From positions 6,689,447 through 6,753,446 of the forward strand of contig NZ_CP011492.1 in assembly GCF_001011035.1 (NCBI RefSeq): DNA of 64,000 nt, read 5' to 3'. The DNA comes from Streptomyces sp. CNQ-509 (GTDB lineage Bacteria; Actinomycetota; Actinomycetes; Streptomycetales; Streptomycetaceae). The notes under the pieces are model-generated. The model worked only from the letters and a program-made list of their open reading frames with translations. It was not told the DNA's origin and ran no database searches. Both the position numbers and the translations under genes were made by a program. Positions 46,177-55,292 of this stretch are shown piece by piece. Every line of letters begins with the position of its first letter. The first letter of the stretch is position 1.

Positions 46177-46314
46177 CACCGCCCCGCCGCACCCGGCCAA
46201 CCCCACCCACCACCCCGGCCCGGCGGGGCCCCCTGAGCCCACCCGCCCGGCGGGCCCCGCGCCACCTGGCCCGGCCGGGCCACCCCGGCCCCTGTGCCCG
46301 CCCCGCCCGAATCC

Positions 46315-46346
46315 CCCCGGCCCGCCGCCCCACCGGCGGGCCGGGG
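46315..46346 (+). terminator. Terminator of the ebo-like operon
   Basis: A 13-bp GC stem (46315-46327 with 46334-46346) with a 6-base loop lies in the 295-base C-rich spacer before the tRNA gene. A second palindrome, TGGCCCGGCCGGGCCA, is at 46266-46281. Otherwise I see no gene in 46177-46471. Confidence 0.75.
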
Positions 46347-46471
46347 CCCTGTCCCGTCACTACCCGCAACAGAGGGCCACGTACCGTAACCAAATACCGG
46401 TGCGAACGGCCCGGGAATCCTTGGTATCGTTGGCCGTGCCCCGCGGCCCTCTGTCGCGGCACGGCAACCCG

Positions 46472-46555
46472 GTCCGGGTGGCGGAATGGCAGACGCGCTA
46501 GCTTGAGGTGCTAGTGCCCGTTAAGGGCGTGGGGGTTCAAGTCCCCCCTCGGACA
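46472..46555 (+). tRNA. tRNA-Leu(GAG)
   Basis: The 84-base gene has the acceptor arm GTCCGGG/CTCGGAC (one G-U pair) and an anticodon stem CTAGC/GCTAG around loop TTGAGGT, which gives anticodon GAG. It also has a long type II variable arm and a T arm GGGGGTTCAAGTCCCCC. CCA is not encoded. It reads leucine CUC/CUU codons. Its 3' end is partly repeated 150 bases downstream, as seen at tRNA genes used for integration. Confidence 0.93.
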
Positions 46556-46566
46556 CTTTAGAATCG

Positions 46567-46596
46567 GCCTTGGTCTGCCCGTTGACCAGGGCTTTT
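46567..46596 (+). terminator. Intrinsic terminator of tRNA-Leu
   Basis: A 9-bp stem with one G-U pair (46567-46575 with 46584-46592) is followed by TTTT (46593-46596), 11 bases after the tRNA. Confidence 0.85.
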
Positions 46597-46688
46597 GTCG
46601 TGTGGACACCTTTGGCGACCGATGGCGGCGGTAGGTCAAAATGCCGCTAGGTGGCGCTCTGACCAGCGGCTTTATCGAACGGCTAAGT

Positions 46689-46707
46689 GTGGGGGTTCAA
46701 GCCCCCT
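46689..46707 (+). other. Partial repeat of the tRNA-Leu 3' end (possible attachment-site remnant)
   Basis: GTGGGGGTTCAAG (46689-46701) repeats 46529-46541 of the tRNA gene exactly and is followed by CCCCCT in both. It keeps the T-arm but not the acceptor end. It overlaps the 3' end of the small gene at 46697. This could be an old att site or the scar of a deleted element; the match is short. Confidence 0.45.
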
Positions 46708-46918
46708 GTTTGTCGGGGTTGTCCATTTGGTGAGCAGTTGACTTTCCCTGTGGAGCGGGAGTGGGAGGGGTCGGGGCGCTGTCCCTGGAGCGCTCGTGCG
46801 CCTTCACCAGGAGGGACAGCAGCGCTCTGGCGACCTCGGGGGTGAGTTCCGGCGGTTCCTCGGGGACTATTACCGTCAGTGCTGGGCGCTGGTTCTGCTT
46901 CCTGGGGCTATTGGGCAT
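46697..46918 (-). CDS. Small accessory protein of unknown function
   Basis: A 73-residue polar protein: a basic N-terminus (MPNSPRKQNQRP), a short hydrophobic strand (ALTVIVPEEPPELTPE), one helix (VARALLSLLVKAHERSRD) and a Pro-rich tail. I do not recognise a named family; similar short proteins occur near integrated elements in Streptomyces, which is recollection only. The ATG is preceded by GAGAGG. Its stop lies in the tRNA-like repeat. The frame is open further upstream to 47119, but that part is antisense to the oxidoreductase remnant. Confidence 0.55.
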   Translation of the reverse strand: MPNSPRKQNQRPALTVIVPEEPPELTPEVARALLSLLVKAHERSRDSAPTPPTPAPQGKSTAHQMDNPDKQGA

Positions 46919-46999
46919 TGGGCGCCTCTCACGTGCCGGATTTCCCAGAAGGAATAAATACGACAATTCGGTTAATGCTACCGTCTGTGTGTCCATCGC

Positions 47000-47582
47000 G
47001 CGCGTCCAGCGGGGGCCTTCCACGCGCTCGACGGTCTCGGCGTCCAGCCGGATGTGCTGCTGCTCGTCCACGGCGCGAGCACCACCGTGGGTGAGGCGGC
47101 GGTGCGCTTCGCGCTGCACCGAAGTATGCGGGTGATCGCCACAGCCGGGCCGACTCGGGCAGCCGCCCTGGAAGAGATCGGCGCCCAGGTGACCGCCTAC
47201 GGCGAGGGCATGGCCGAACGCGTCGGCGCACTCACCCCGGGCCCCGTGGACCGCGCCCTGGACACCACGCCGACCGGGGGCCGGATCGACCGCGCCGGCC
47301 AGCCCAGCCCGGCCCGGCCGGCGGCTCGCTACCGACCTTGATCGAGCTGACCGGGGATCCCGACCGCGTCCTCACCGTCTCGGACTTCGCCGCCGCGGCC
47401 GAACTGGGCGTCCGGATCACCACCGAGATCCGCTACGACCAGATGAAGGAGTTCGCCAGGCTCGCCGGCGAAGGCATCCTGGTCGTACCGGTCGCCCGCA
47501 CCTACGCCTCGACCGGATCCAGGAAGCGGCCAAGCTCAGCCAATCCCGCCGCCCCGGCGGCAAACTCATGCTCGTCCTGTGA
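47000..47582 (+). pseudogene. Remnant of a zinc-independent MDR (quinone-oxidoreductase-like) gene
   Basis: Only the C-terminal part of an NADPH-dependent medium-chain dehydrogenase remains. One frame gives GAFHALDGLGVQPDVLLLVH and GASTTVGEAAVRFALHRSM (cofactor-binding loop) up to about 47290. A second frame then gives PTLIELTGDPDRVLTVSDFA and ITTEIRYDQMKEFARLAGEG up to about 47510. A third gives LDRIQEAAKLSQSRRPGGKL and LVL to the TGA at 47580. The N-terminal catalytic half is missing, with two frameshifts in the rest, so the gene is dead unless the sequence contains errors. Confidence 0.8.
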
Positions 47583-47699
47583 TCACCTTGCCGGCCTGGT
47601 CAGCCGAAAGGGGCCCACACAACCCGATGATCACACGGTGACCGCACCCGTCCCCCGACCAAGGTCCCTACAAGAGGGCGAAGTCACACTGGAGTGCTA

Positions 47700-47980
47700 G
47701 CCGCTGCGAAAAACTCCCTGGACGGGTTCCGCGTCATCATCTTCGCCCGCAGGGGCCACATCTTCGTCCAGTCCCGTCCGGGGCGAACCTCGGCGAAGCG
47801 TTCCCGGACATCACCGCGGCTGCGGCTTCGCTGGGGGAGGAACTGGTCCTGGACGGCGAACTGGTGGTTCCCGACGAGGGCCGGCTGGCCTTCGACGCGC
47901 TCCAGCGACGCGTGCACCGCCGCGGCCGTTCGGCCGCGCAGGCCGCTGCTGAGTACCCGCCTACGTGGTCGCTGCATGAG
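47700..47980 (+). pseudogene. Remnant of an ATP-dependent DNA ligase gene
   Basis: The first frame reads LDGFRVIIFARRGHIFVQSR, matching the region after the catalytic Lys of actinobacterial ATP-dependent (LigD/LigC-like) ligases; the Lys motif itself is disturbed. From about 47790 a second frame reads LGEAFPDITAAAASLGEELV, LDGELVVPDEGRLAFDALQR and RVHRRGRSAAQAAAEYP, including the conserved DGELV. Both ends are lost, so only about 90 of more than 300 residues remain. It ends just before the next intact gene. Confidence 0.75.
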
Positions 47981-48032
47981 GGCTGGCTGGGCTACGTTGC
48001 AGCGTGAGTTGTCGGCTGCGAGGAGAGCGGAC

Positions 48033-48662
48033 GTGTCGAGCGGGCTGCGGTGGATAGCGACCGAGTACGAGTTGGGCTACACCTTCACGCTGTGCGAGGG
48101 CATCGAGCCGCGTGAGTTGCTGGTGCGGATGGGGGCGAAGCTCGAGCACATTCACGAGCTGACCAGTGACGCGGTCGCCGAACTCCAGATGTGGCCGGAG
48201 GACGGGCACCTGGGCGACTTGGATTTTCTCGACTGGGAGGACGAGGCGCTGGTGGCGCGCCTGACGGATGCGGGATTCCTCTCCCATCCAGAGGTGATCG
48301 TCCGCGCCGGCGCGGTCTCCGGCTGGGCCTATGCCATCGAGGACGTCTCCACCCGCGCCACGGCGTTCCTGCCGGCGTTGTCGCGCGGCACGCGTGCGTA
48401 CACGGTGTTCCGCAGCGCCAATGGCGAGCGCCAGATCGGCTACGCCCGTGATGGCCAGGTGCTGGCCTATTACGAACCGGGCATGCCGCATCTGGGAGGC
48501 GTGGGCGCAAAGGAGGGGGTGCCGGGCTTCGTCTACTCCGGCCAGGGGCTCGCCGACGTCGCCTTCCTGCGCTTCCTCGAGCGCGAGCACGGGATCTACA
48601 TCGTCTGGGAGGACACTCGGGCCCCGCTGCCCACCGCGGCCTTCGCACAGGCCAGCTGCTGA
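48033..48662 (+). CDS. DUF6461-like protein
   Basis: A 209-residue soluble protein: WIATEYELGYTFTLCEGIEP, RELLVRMGAKLEHIHELTSD, GWAYAIEDVSTRATAFLPAL, SRGTRAYTVFRSANGERQIG and VLAYYEPGMPHLGGVGAKEG. The pattern fits the DUF6461 family of actinobacteria, which has no known function; I am fairly but not fully sure of the family. The GTG start follows GAGGAG by about 7 bases. It stands alone between gene remnants and a transposase and is intact. Confidence 0.75.
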   Translation: MSSGLRWIATEYELGYTFTLCEGIEPRELLVRMGAKLEHIHELTSDAVAELQMWPEDGHLGDLDFLDWEDEALVARLTDAGFLSHPEVIVRAGAVSGWAYAIEDVSTRATAFLPALSRGTRAYTVFRSANGERQIGYARDGQVLAYYEPGMPHLGGVGAKEGVPGFVYSGQGLADVAFLRFLEREHGIYIVWEDTRAPLPTAAFAQASC

Positions 48663-49018
48663 CCACCTGGCCATACAGCAGCGATGAGCCGTGAGTGGTG
48701 CGGTCGGACTCACCTTCGCCCGCCCCTACCCCGGCACCGCTACAGTAACCGCCAGGCCCGTTTCACCGGCGGCAACTGGTCCGACTACCCCGCTGCCCGA
48801 GGCGAGACAGGAATGCGTTCGTAGTCCCAACGCCGGTGCTCTCCAATCCCGCTCGACTTCGAGCTTGCAGGTGTGAGAAGCCGTTGTCGTACCGATCAAG
48901 GTGAGTGTGGGTTCGAGTGTGGCAACTCGGGCGGGTGATTTCCGGGTTTCCGGGCATGGAGGCAGGGCCTCCTGCACAGCTCGTGGGTGTCGAAGTCCAT
49001 GAGCAACAGGAGGCCCTG
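48663..49018. other. Spacer without an intact gene
   Basis: These 356 bases hold no credible complete gene. A short frame ending at TAG (about 48837) reads RYSNRQARFTGGNWSDYPAA and looks like the tail of a lost protein that I cannot identify. The right part probably contains the left end of the IS5-family element. I could not find its matching terminal repeat. Confidence 0.4.
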
Positions 49019-49927
49019 GTGCCGCAGTCTTCCGCGTCGTTGCCTGCTGCGTCCAACTCGCCCGCCCGGCCGTGTGATTGCCTCGCGCACGTGTACGGCA
49101 ACGCGGCCGATCGTGCTGGGCGTGTGCGACGCTACCCGTCGGACATGACCGACGCGGAGTGGGCGGTGGTCCGCAGCCTGCTACCGGTGCCGGCGTGGAT
49201 GAACGGCAAGGGCGGCCGGCCGGAGGGCTATTGCCACCGGCAGATGATCGACGCAATCCGGTATCTCGTGGACAACGGGATCAAGTGGCGGGCGATGCCC
49301 GCGGACTTTCCCGCCTGGGACCGCGTCTACGCGTTCTTCCGCCGCTGGCGCGACCATCGCCTGATCACCGAGTTCCACGACCGACTGCGCGCCCGGGTTC
49401 GCGAAAGCGAGGGGCGGGAGAGGGAACCGACGGCCGCGATCATCGACTCGCAGTCGGTCAAGGCAGCCGCGTCCGTCCCGGCACGCTCACGGGGCTTCGA
49501 CGGGGGCAAGAAGATCAACGGCCGCAAGCGGCACCTGATCGTGGACTGCCTTGGTCTGCTGCTGATGGTGCTGGTCACCCCGGCCGACGTCACGGACCGG
49601 GACGCCGCCTGCGGCATGCTGCCCCGCCTGCTGGCCCGTCACCGCAAGATCCGGCTCGTGTGGGCCGATGGCGGCTACGCAGGCCGCCTCGTCGACTGGG
49701 CCAGGAACAGACTGCGCCTCACCCTGGAGATCGTCAAACGCAGCGACGACACCCGTGGCTTCGTCGTACTGCCCCGACGCTGGTGCGTGGAGCGCACCCT
49801 GGGCTGGCTGATGCGCTCCCGCCGCCTGACCCGCGACTACGAGACGCGCCCCGCCACCAGCGAAGCCGTGGTGCACTGGTCGATGGCCATGCTCATGGGA
49901 CGCCGCATCGCCCGCCACCGCACCTGA
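49019..49927 (+). CDS. IS5-family transposase
   Basis: A 302-residue DDE transposase. The N-terminal domain is RRYPSDMTDAEWAVVRSLLP with RQMIDAIRYLVDNGIKWRAM. The catalytic residues are Asp in AAIIDSQSVKAA, Asp in RLVWADGGYAG and Glu in WCVERTLGWLMRSRRLTRDY. It is full length and looks functional. The GTG start follows AGGAGG by 5 bases; the frame extends upstream without a better start. The next gene ends at the adjoining base on the other strand. Confidence 0.93.
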   Translation: MPQSSASLPAASNSPARPCDCLAHVYGNAADRAGRVRRYPSDMTDAEWAVVRSLLPVPAWMNGKGGRPEGYCHRQMIDAIRYLVDNGIKWRAMPADFPAWDRVYAFFRRWRDHRLITEFHDRLRARVRESEGREREPTAAIIDSQSVKAAASVPARSRGFDGGKKINGRKRHLIVDCLGLLLMVLVTPADVTDRDAACGMLPRLLARHRKIRLVWADGGYAGRLVDWARNRLRLTLEIVKRSDDTRGFVVLPRRWCVERTLGWLMRSRRLTRDYETRPATSEAVVHWSMAMLMGRRIARHRT

Positions 49928-50428
49928 TCACTCACTGCGCCGGCATCGCAGGACGAACAGACCCGGCCGCTCCTCCGCCAGCCAGCCACGCGCGACCAGC
50001 CGCTTTGCCTTGACCCGCACACCCTCGACCTTCGACGGCACCAGCTCCAGGCCCAACCGGGCAGCCAGGTCCCTCGCCCGCAGCCCCTGGCCGACACTGC
50101 CGGCCTCCAGCACGGCCAGCAGCCTGCGGTACTCAGGAGCAAGCACCTCAACCGTGACACCCTCGCGCCACACGGGGACCACCGAACCGGCCACGGGCTC
50201 CTTCACCTCGACCGGAACCGGCGCCGGCCCGACCGGCTCCTGCAGCACAACACCCGCAGCCAGGACCTCGGCCAACTCCGCGAGCGCGACGACCCGCCGG
50301 CCCAGCACAGCCTCCGCCTCCACCAGCTCGACCCGAACCCGGTCCGCCTCGGCACGCAGCTCCTCCACCCCCACCCGCGCAGCCGACTCCCGAGCCTCCA
50401 ACAACCCCATCACCGACGGCACCCGCAT
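49928..50428 (-). CDS. Coiled-coil plus winged-helix protein of unknown function
   Basis: A 166-residue protein. Residues about 5-70 form a charged coiled coil (LLEARESAARVGVEELRAEA, DRVRVELVEAEAVLGRRVVA). After a Val/Pro-rich linker, a C-terminal winged helix is likely (RDLAARLGLELVPSKVEGVR, VKAKRLVARGWLAEERPGLF). Related genes are common beside transposons in Streptomyces, but the function is not known to me. The ATG at 50428 sits directly on GGAGGT, so the GTG two codons later or an upstream ATG may be the real start. It converges on the IS5 transposase with no gap. Confidence 0.65.
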   Translation of the reverse strand: MRVPSVMGLLEARESAARVGVEELRAEADRVRVELVEAEAVLGRRVVALAELAEVLAAGVVLQEPVGPAPVPVEVKEPVAGSVVPVWREGVTVEVLAPEYRRLLAVLEAGSVGQGLRARDLAARLGLELVPSKVEGVRVKAKRLVARGWLAEERPGLFVLRCRRSE

Positions 50429-50602
50429 ACCTCCCCGACGAAACAACACGACGTGCCGTCCCTGCCGCAGAACCACCGACATCATGCCTGAACAGCGAAA
50501 ACGCAACGATCACATTCGGAAAGACAACGGCTTCTGAGACAGAACCTTGCGGATCAGCGGAGTCAGGACTGTCACAGCGGCGCCATACAGTGGCTCATCC
50601 TT

Positions 50603-51959
50603 AGCTTGGCTCTGTCGGGGATCTTGAGGTTTCCCGGTGCGACAGCATGATCAGCGGGCATGCTCGGGCTGTTCCGTAGGCCGATGCCGTCGTCGAGGTG
50701 TCCGTTGTCGCTCCGCCCCCGTTCCGGTGAACAGGTTCCGACTCTGACCGCGCAGATCGCGCGGGCGAGCAACCCGGGCGGAACGACGGCGATATGGGTG
50801 CGTGACCGCCTCGATGGCCTGTGGCGTGACGAGGACTTCGTCGACTGGTACCCACGGGACGGACGTCCCGGCCTCTCGCCCGCCCAGCTGGCCACCGTCT
50901 GTGTGCTGCAGTTCCTGCTCGGCCTGTCGGACCGGCAGGCCGCCGAGGCGGTCCGCTGCCGCATCGACTTCAAGTACGCCCTCGCCATGGAACTGGACGA
51001 CCCCGGCTTCCACCACAGCGTGCTGACCGACTTCCGCGACCGGCTGGCCGAAGACGACCGTGCGGACCGTCTCCTCGACCTTGCGCTGGCCCGCCTCAAG
51101 GAGGCCGGGCTGGTGCGCGAACGCACCACGCAGCGCACCGACTCCACCCACGTCCTGGCCGCGGTACGCGACCTGACCCGCCTGGAACTGGTCACTGAGG
51201 CCGTCCGGGCCGCCCTCGAAGAAGTTTCCGCTACCGCACCCCACCTGCTGGACGACCTGGTCGACGACGACTGGGCCGTGCGCTACGGCCGCCCGGTCCG
51301 CCTGGGCAAGAACCCCACCAAGCCCATGACCCGGATCCTCGCCGCCGGAAACGATGCCGTTCGCCTCCTGGACCACCTCTACCGGCACGGCGCGGGCCGC
51401 GCACACGGACCGCGCGTCCAGGCCCTGCGGCAGATCATGGTGCAGAACTACCATCAGGATGCCGCAGGGCGCCTGCGCTGGCGCACCGCCGAGAAGGAGG
51501 ACGGGCCCGGACTGCCGCCCTCGGCCCGGGCGATCGTCTCGCCCTACGACATCTCGGCCCGCTACGCGCGCCACGGGCACATCATCAGCTGGAAGGGGTT
51601 CACCGCCCATCTGACCGAGACCTGCGCTCCTGACACCCCCAACGTGATCACGGACGTGGCCACCACGGAGGCCACCACCCACGACAGCCAGGTCCTGCCC
51701 GGCATCCACACCCGCCTGGCCCGACGCAGACTGCTGCCCGCCGAGCACCTGGTCGACGCCGGCTACACCGCCTTGCCCCACCTGCACCAGGCCACCTGGG
51801 AACACCAAGTCACCGTCTCCGGGCCACTGAAGAGCAACCCCACCCGTCAGCACCGCCAGAACGAGGGCTTCGCCCGGGACGACTTCCACATCGACTACGA
51901 CAAGCGGCAGGTCATCTGCCCGAGAGGACAAGTCAGCGCGGGCTGGCACGGCCCCTACC
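50603..51959 (+). mobile_element. IS1182-type element, left copy, truncated
   Basis: The left end AGCTTGGCTCTGTCGGGG and the following sequence are the same as the transposase-start end of the complete copy at 58285-60129, in the opposite orientation. The match stops at 51959. The last part of the transposase and the second terminal repeat are missing, and unrelated DNA with a pentapeptide-repeat gene follows. The shared region is nearly identical, which implies recent divergence. Confidence 0.9.
50660..51959 (+). pseudogene. IS1182-family transposase, 3' truncated
   Basis: The first 433 or so residues equal those of the intact 583-residue transposase at 58321-60072. They include the N-terminal domain (LSDRQAAEAVRCRIDFKYAL), the DDE-region motif RTDSTHVLAAVRDLTRLELV and the second part DVATTEATTHDSQVLPGIHT. 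After GWHGPY the frame enters foreign DNA and stops at 51988. The Cys-containing and C-terminal catalytic part is lost, so it cannot be active alone. Its intact terminal repeat could still be used by the other copy. Confidence 0.92.
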
Positions 51960-53792
51960 GGAGCGGCCGTCGACGGTGCCGGTGCTGACCGGCTTGGGCG
52001 ACTCCTTCGGCAGCCCCCACAGCATCATCAGCACGACGGTCGTGAACATCGCCACCAGCAGCCAGCCCAGCGCCCTGGAGGCGCGTAGCCCGTAGCCGGA
52101 CAGCGCCCAGTACAGCCGCAGCAGGAACCGCTCGGCGGCCGGGGTGCGCGGGTCGTGGCGGCGCATCTCCATCTCGCCGTAGTAGAAGTCCGCCGCGCCC
52201 GGCTCGTCCTTGGCGTCTTCCAGTGTCTTCCGCAGCTCCCGGTAGAGCGGCACCAGCGCGGCCGGCTCCAGCGGAGCACTGCCGTCAGGCGGCGGCATCC
52301 ATCCCGCTGCCGCGTCGGCGCGCGCGGCGCGCCAGTACTGCTCTTCGGCCAGGGTCTGCCGCGCTGTGAAGCGCACCGGCAGCAGCCCGCGGCGATGCCA
52401 GCCGCCCGGCGCCCGCGGCAGCGGGCAGCGCCCGTACAAGCGGAGCTGGTCGAGGTGGACGGTGCCGGCGAAGCGGCAGCCGCTCAGGTCGACATCGGTG
52501 AGCGACAGGTGCGCCGCGTCCACTCCCCGCAGGGACAGCATGCGCACCGCGGCGGGCTCGATTCCGGACTCATCGGCTGCCGCATCGTCCCGCTCCCGTG
52601 GGAACGGGGCGGCATGGGCGGTCACGCTCACCGGGTACTCCATCACCGCGTCGCTGAGATCCACCGTCGCGTGCCGAAGCCGCAAACCGGCGGTCGAAGC
52701 CCAGCGCGTCCGCTGGAAGTCCAGGCCGCCCGCCGCCACCTCGATGATGACGGCGGCGTCGAAGACCGCAGCCGACAAGTCCACCGTCCCCCAGCAGACG
52801 AACGGGCCGATCCGCGGTGCACGCTCGAAGGCCGTGCCGTTGAACCAGGTGTCACCTTGGACAGTCGCACCGTTGAACCGGACGTCGCCCTGGAAAGTCA
52901 CATGGCTGAACCGGGCGTTGCTCTGGAAAGTCACGCCCTTGAACCGTGCGTCATCCTGGAAAGTCGCCCCGTGAAACACGATGTCGCCCTGGAAGACCGT
53001 GCCCTGGAACCAGGCGGAGCCCTGGAAAGTCACCCTGAGGAACCAGGCGCGGCGCCGGAAAGTCGCACCGTGGAAACCGGCCTCGTCCTCGAAGGTCCCA
53101 CGCTCGAACCGGGCGTCGTCCTCGAAGGTTGTCCTGTCGAACGTGATGTTGCGCTGGAAGACCGCGCCCGCGAACTCGGCGTAACCCTCGAAGGTTGCGG
53201 TGCGGAACCCGGTGCCGCTCTGGAAGACCGTGTGGCCGAACATGGCGTGGCTCTGGAAGATCGCGTTGTCAAACACGGTCTCGTTCTGGAACGTCGCCCC
53301 GTCGAACCCAGCGTGCTTCTGGAAGGTCGCCCCGCGAAATAGGGCGACGCTCTGAAAGGTCGCCCTGCTGAACAGGACTCGGCCCCGGAAGGCCGTGCCG
53401 CCGAACAAGGCGTAGCTCTGGAAGATAGCCTCGCGGAATTCGGCGTGGCCCTGGAAGGTCGCCCCGCTGAAGTCGACCGCGCCAAGCCGCGGTTGGCCGG
53501 TGGCGGGGTCGCGTACGGCAGCCAGCAAGCGGCCCAGGAGAGTAGTGTCGAAGGTCGTGCCGGGATGCTGGAGTTCGCTTCCGGGGCTGAGGGTGTTCAG
53601 GTAGGCGTCGCGGTCGGCGTCGGTCAGGTGGGCCAGGCACGCGTCGTACCAGACCGACTCGTGCTCGCCGGCGTCGGAACGCAACCGTCGCACGCGACGC
53701 CCCCGGCACCCCACCGGGTCCTCGCCGCCGGGGTCGGCACCACGACCGCAGTGCAGATAGTTGGGTGGGGCAGCCGGGTTGGTGGCGGTCAT
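51933..53792 (-). CDS. Pentapeptide-repeat membrane protein, 3' end replaced by IS sequence
   Basis: A 619-residue protein. After an N-terminal region (residues 1-105), pentapeptide-like repeats of the form GATFQ-x-x-A-x-F run from about 108 to 330 and should form a right-handed beta-helix. A second short repeat region follows near 400-440. The C-terminus has a membrane helix (ALGWLLVAMFTTVVLMMLWG). The natural coding sequence ends at the junction near 51960; the last eight residues (GRGRASPR) and the stop are supplied by the IS. The native C-terminus, perhaps with a second membrane segment, is therefore lost. Function unknown. Confidence 0.85.
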   Translation of the reverse strand: MTATNPAAPPNYLHCGRGADPGGEDPVGCRGRRVRRLRSDAGEHESVWYDACLAHLTDADRDAYLNTLSPGSELQHPGTTFDTTLLGRLLAAVRDPATGQPRLGAVDFSGATFQGHAEFREAIFQSYALFGGTAFRGRVLFSRATFQSVALFRGATFQKHAGFDGATFQNETVFDNAIFQSHAMFGHTVFQSGTGFRTATFEGYAEFAGAVFQRNITFDRTTFEDDARFERGTFEDEAGFHGATFRRRAWFLRVTFQGSAWFQGTVFQGDIVFHGATFQDDARFKGVTFQSNARFSHVTFQGDVRFNGATVQGDTWFNGTAFERAPRIGPFVCWGTVDLSAAVFDAAVIIEVAAGGLDFQRTRWASTAGLRLRHATVDLSDAVMEYPVSVTAHAAPFPRERDDAAADESGIEPAAVRMLSLRGVDAAHLSLTDVDLSGCRFAGTVHLDQLRLYGRCPLPRAPGGWHRRGLLPVRFTARQTLAEEQYWRAARADAAAGWMPPPDGSAPLEPAALVPLYRELRKTLEDAKDEPGAADFYYGEMEMRRHDPRTPAAERFLLRLYWALSGYGLRASRALGWLLVAMFTTVVLMMLWGLPKESPKPVSTGTVDGRSGRGRASPR

Positions 53793-53848
53793 AACGTCGA
53801 CGACGCGGCCCGGCCGACGCTGGTTGCTTCTGGAGTGCGCGGGGGTGC

Positions 53849-55277
53849 TCAGGGAGCGGTGGTGCTGGGTTCGGGCTTGCGCGGGGTGAAGGCGGTGCCG
53901 CGGCCGTTGGCGATCTCCTGGAGGATCTGGCGTGCGGCGTGGCAGTCGCGGCGGCGCGGTGGCTGCCGCCGAGGGGGAGCCACCGGTTCGAGCCGAGCCA
54001 GTCGGCGTATGCCTGCATCAGGCAGTACCAGTTGGAGTCCGAGGCCAGGTGCAACGGCTTCTTCCCGGTGCGGTGGGTGTCGGCGAGGACCACGCTCTGG
54101 TCGAAGTCGGTGTTGTACGCGCAGATGGTCCGGCCCTTGGTGACCTGCCTGACCTTCGGCAGGATCTTCTCCCACGGGCGGGCCCCGGCCACATGTTCAT
54201 CGGTGATGCCGTGCACCCAGTACGCCCCCGGGGTGATCGAGGCTTCGGGTTTGACCAGCGTGTCCAGCAGCGTCTTGCCGGTGGCGGCGTCGATGACGGC
54301 GATCTCGACGGTCTGCCCGTCCAGGTCGGTGGTCTCGGTGTCCAGGATCACCGCGGCACCGGGCTGCAGCAGGGCGCGTGCTTCGCGGGTGATGCCGCCC
54401 CACCACGGGCACAGGGTGATCTCGCCGGCGTACGGGGCCGTCTCGGGGCCCGCCGCGAGCTCCGCCTGCACCTGGGCGAGGGTGGGCGTGGCGTCGTCGT
54501 GGCGTTCCCAGTCCAGTTCCCAGCCGCCGGAGTACGGGGCTGTGCCAGGCCCACACCGTGACGCCGTGCCGGTCGGCCAGGGCCTGCGCGAAGCCCTTGA
54601 CGCTTTTGGCGCGGGTGGGGGCGAGCGCGGCGTACTCCCGCAGCGGCGAGCCGGCGCCCTTGCCCAGACCCCGTACGGCCTCCCAGTCGACGCCGGGCAT
54701 CTCCCGCACCGCGCGGACGTCGGCGAGCCGGAACAGCGCCACCGTGACGGTACGCCGGCCGGAGGCACCCACGGGCATCTCGTGGGTGGCGGCGGGCTCG
54801 ATCCAGCCAGCCGCCTCGACGTACTGCCAGTCGGTCGGGTGGCGGATCTCCAGCACGTCGGCGGCCGCGGCCGCGGTGATGTACTGCTCGCCGTCCGCCT
54901 CGGGCGGCCAGCCGGTCGACGTCCTCGATGAGGTAGCGGCCGCCGCGGCCGGTCGTGATGCGCCCTTCACCGCCCATCCGCTGGAGGTCGCGCCGGTGCC
55001 AGCCGATCCGCTCCGCAGCCTCGTCCAGTGGCAGGCTCGCCGCCTCCCACGCGAGGCGCTCGGCGACCAGCCGGCGCACTAACCCCTCATCGAGGGCGAG
55101 CGCGTCGGCCGTCGCGTACAGCGGCCAGCCCTTGTACGAACCTGAGGAGACCAGGACCTCCTGCGCCACCAGCTCCTCCACGTCGTCGGCGGCCACCGGC
55201 TCCCCGAGATGCGCGGCGAGCGGAGTGATTGTCCGATTGGCCTTCCGTGAAACCGCGTGTTCTCGTAGCGTGTCCAC
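53849..55277 (-). pseudogene. DnaQ-like 3'-5' exonuclease-domain gene with several frameshifts
   Basis: Pieces of one protein appear in order but in different frames. The first (from 55277) is an N-terminal DNA-binding-like part with LYATADALALDEGLVRRLVA and ERIGWHRRDLQRMGGEGRIT. The second gives EQYITAAAAADVLEIRHPTD and VKGFAQALADRHGVTVWAWH. The third is the exonuclease domain with AVILDTETTDLDGQTVEIAV (ExoI D-x-E), GAYWVHGITDEHVAG and TICAYNTDFDQSVVLADTHR. The fourth gives DCHAARQILQEIANGRGTAF and the stop. At least three shifts (near 54910, 54550 and 53970) break it. The catalytic motifs are intact, so decay is recent or the calls contain sequencing errors. Confidence 0.8.
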
Positions 55278-55292
55278 TCTCAGTGAGGGTGT

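Noticed and set aside
53849..55277. Programmed ribosomal frameshifting in the exonuclease gene
   Set aside because: At least three shifts in one gene without visible slippery sites make mutation or sequencing indels far more likely.
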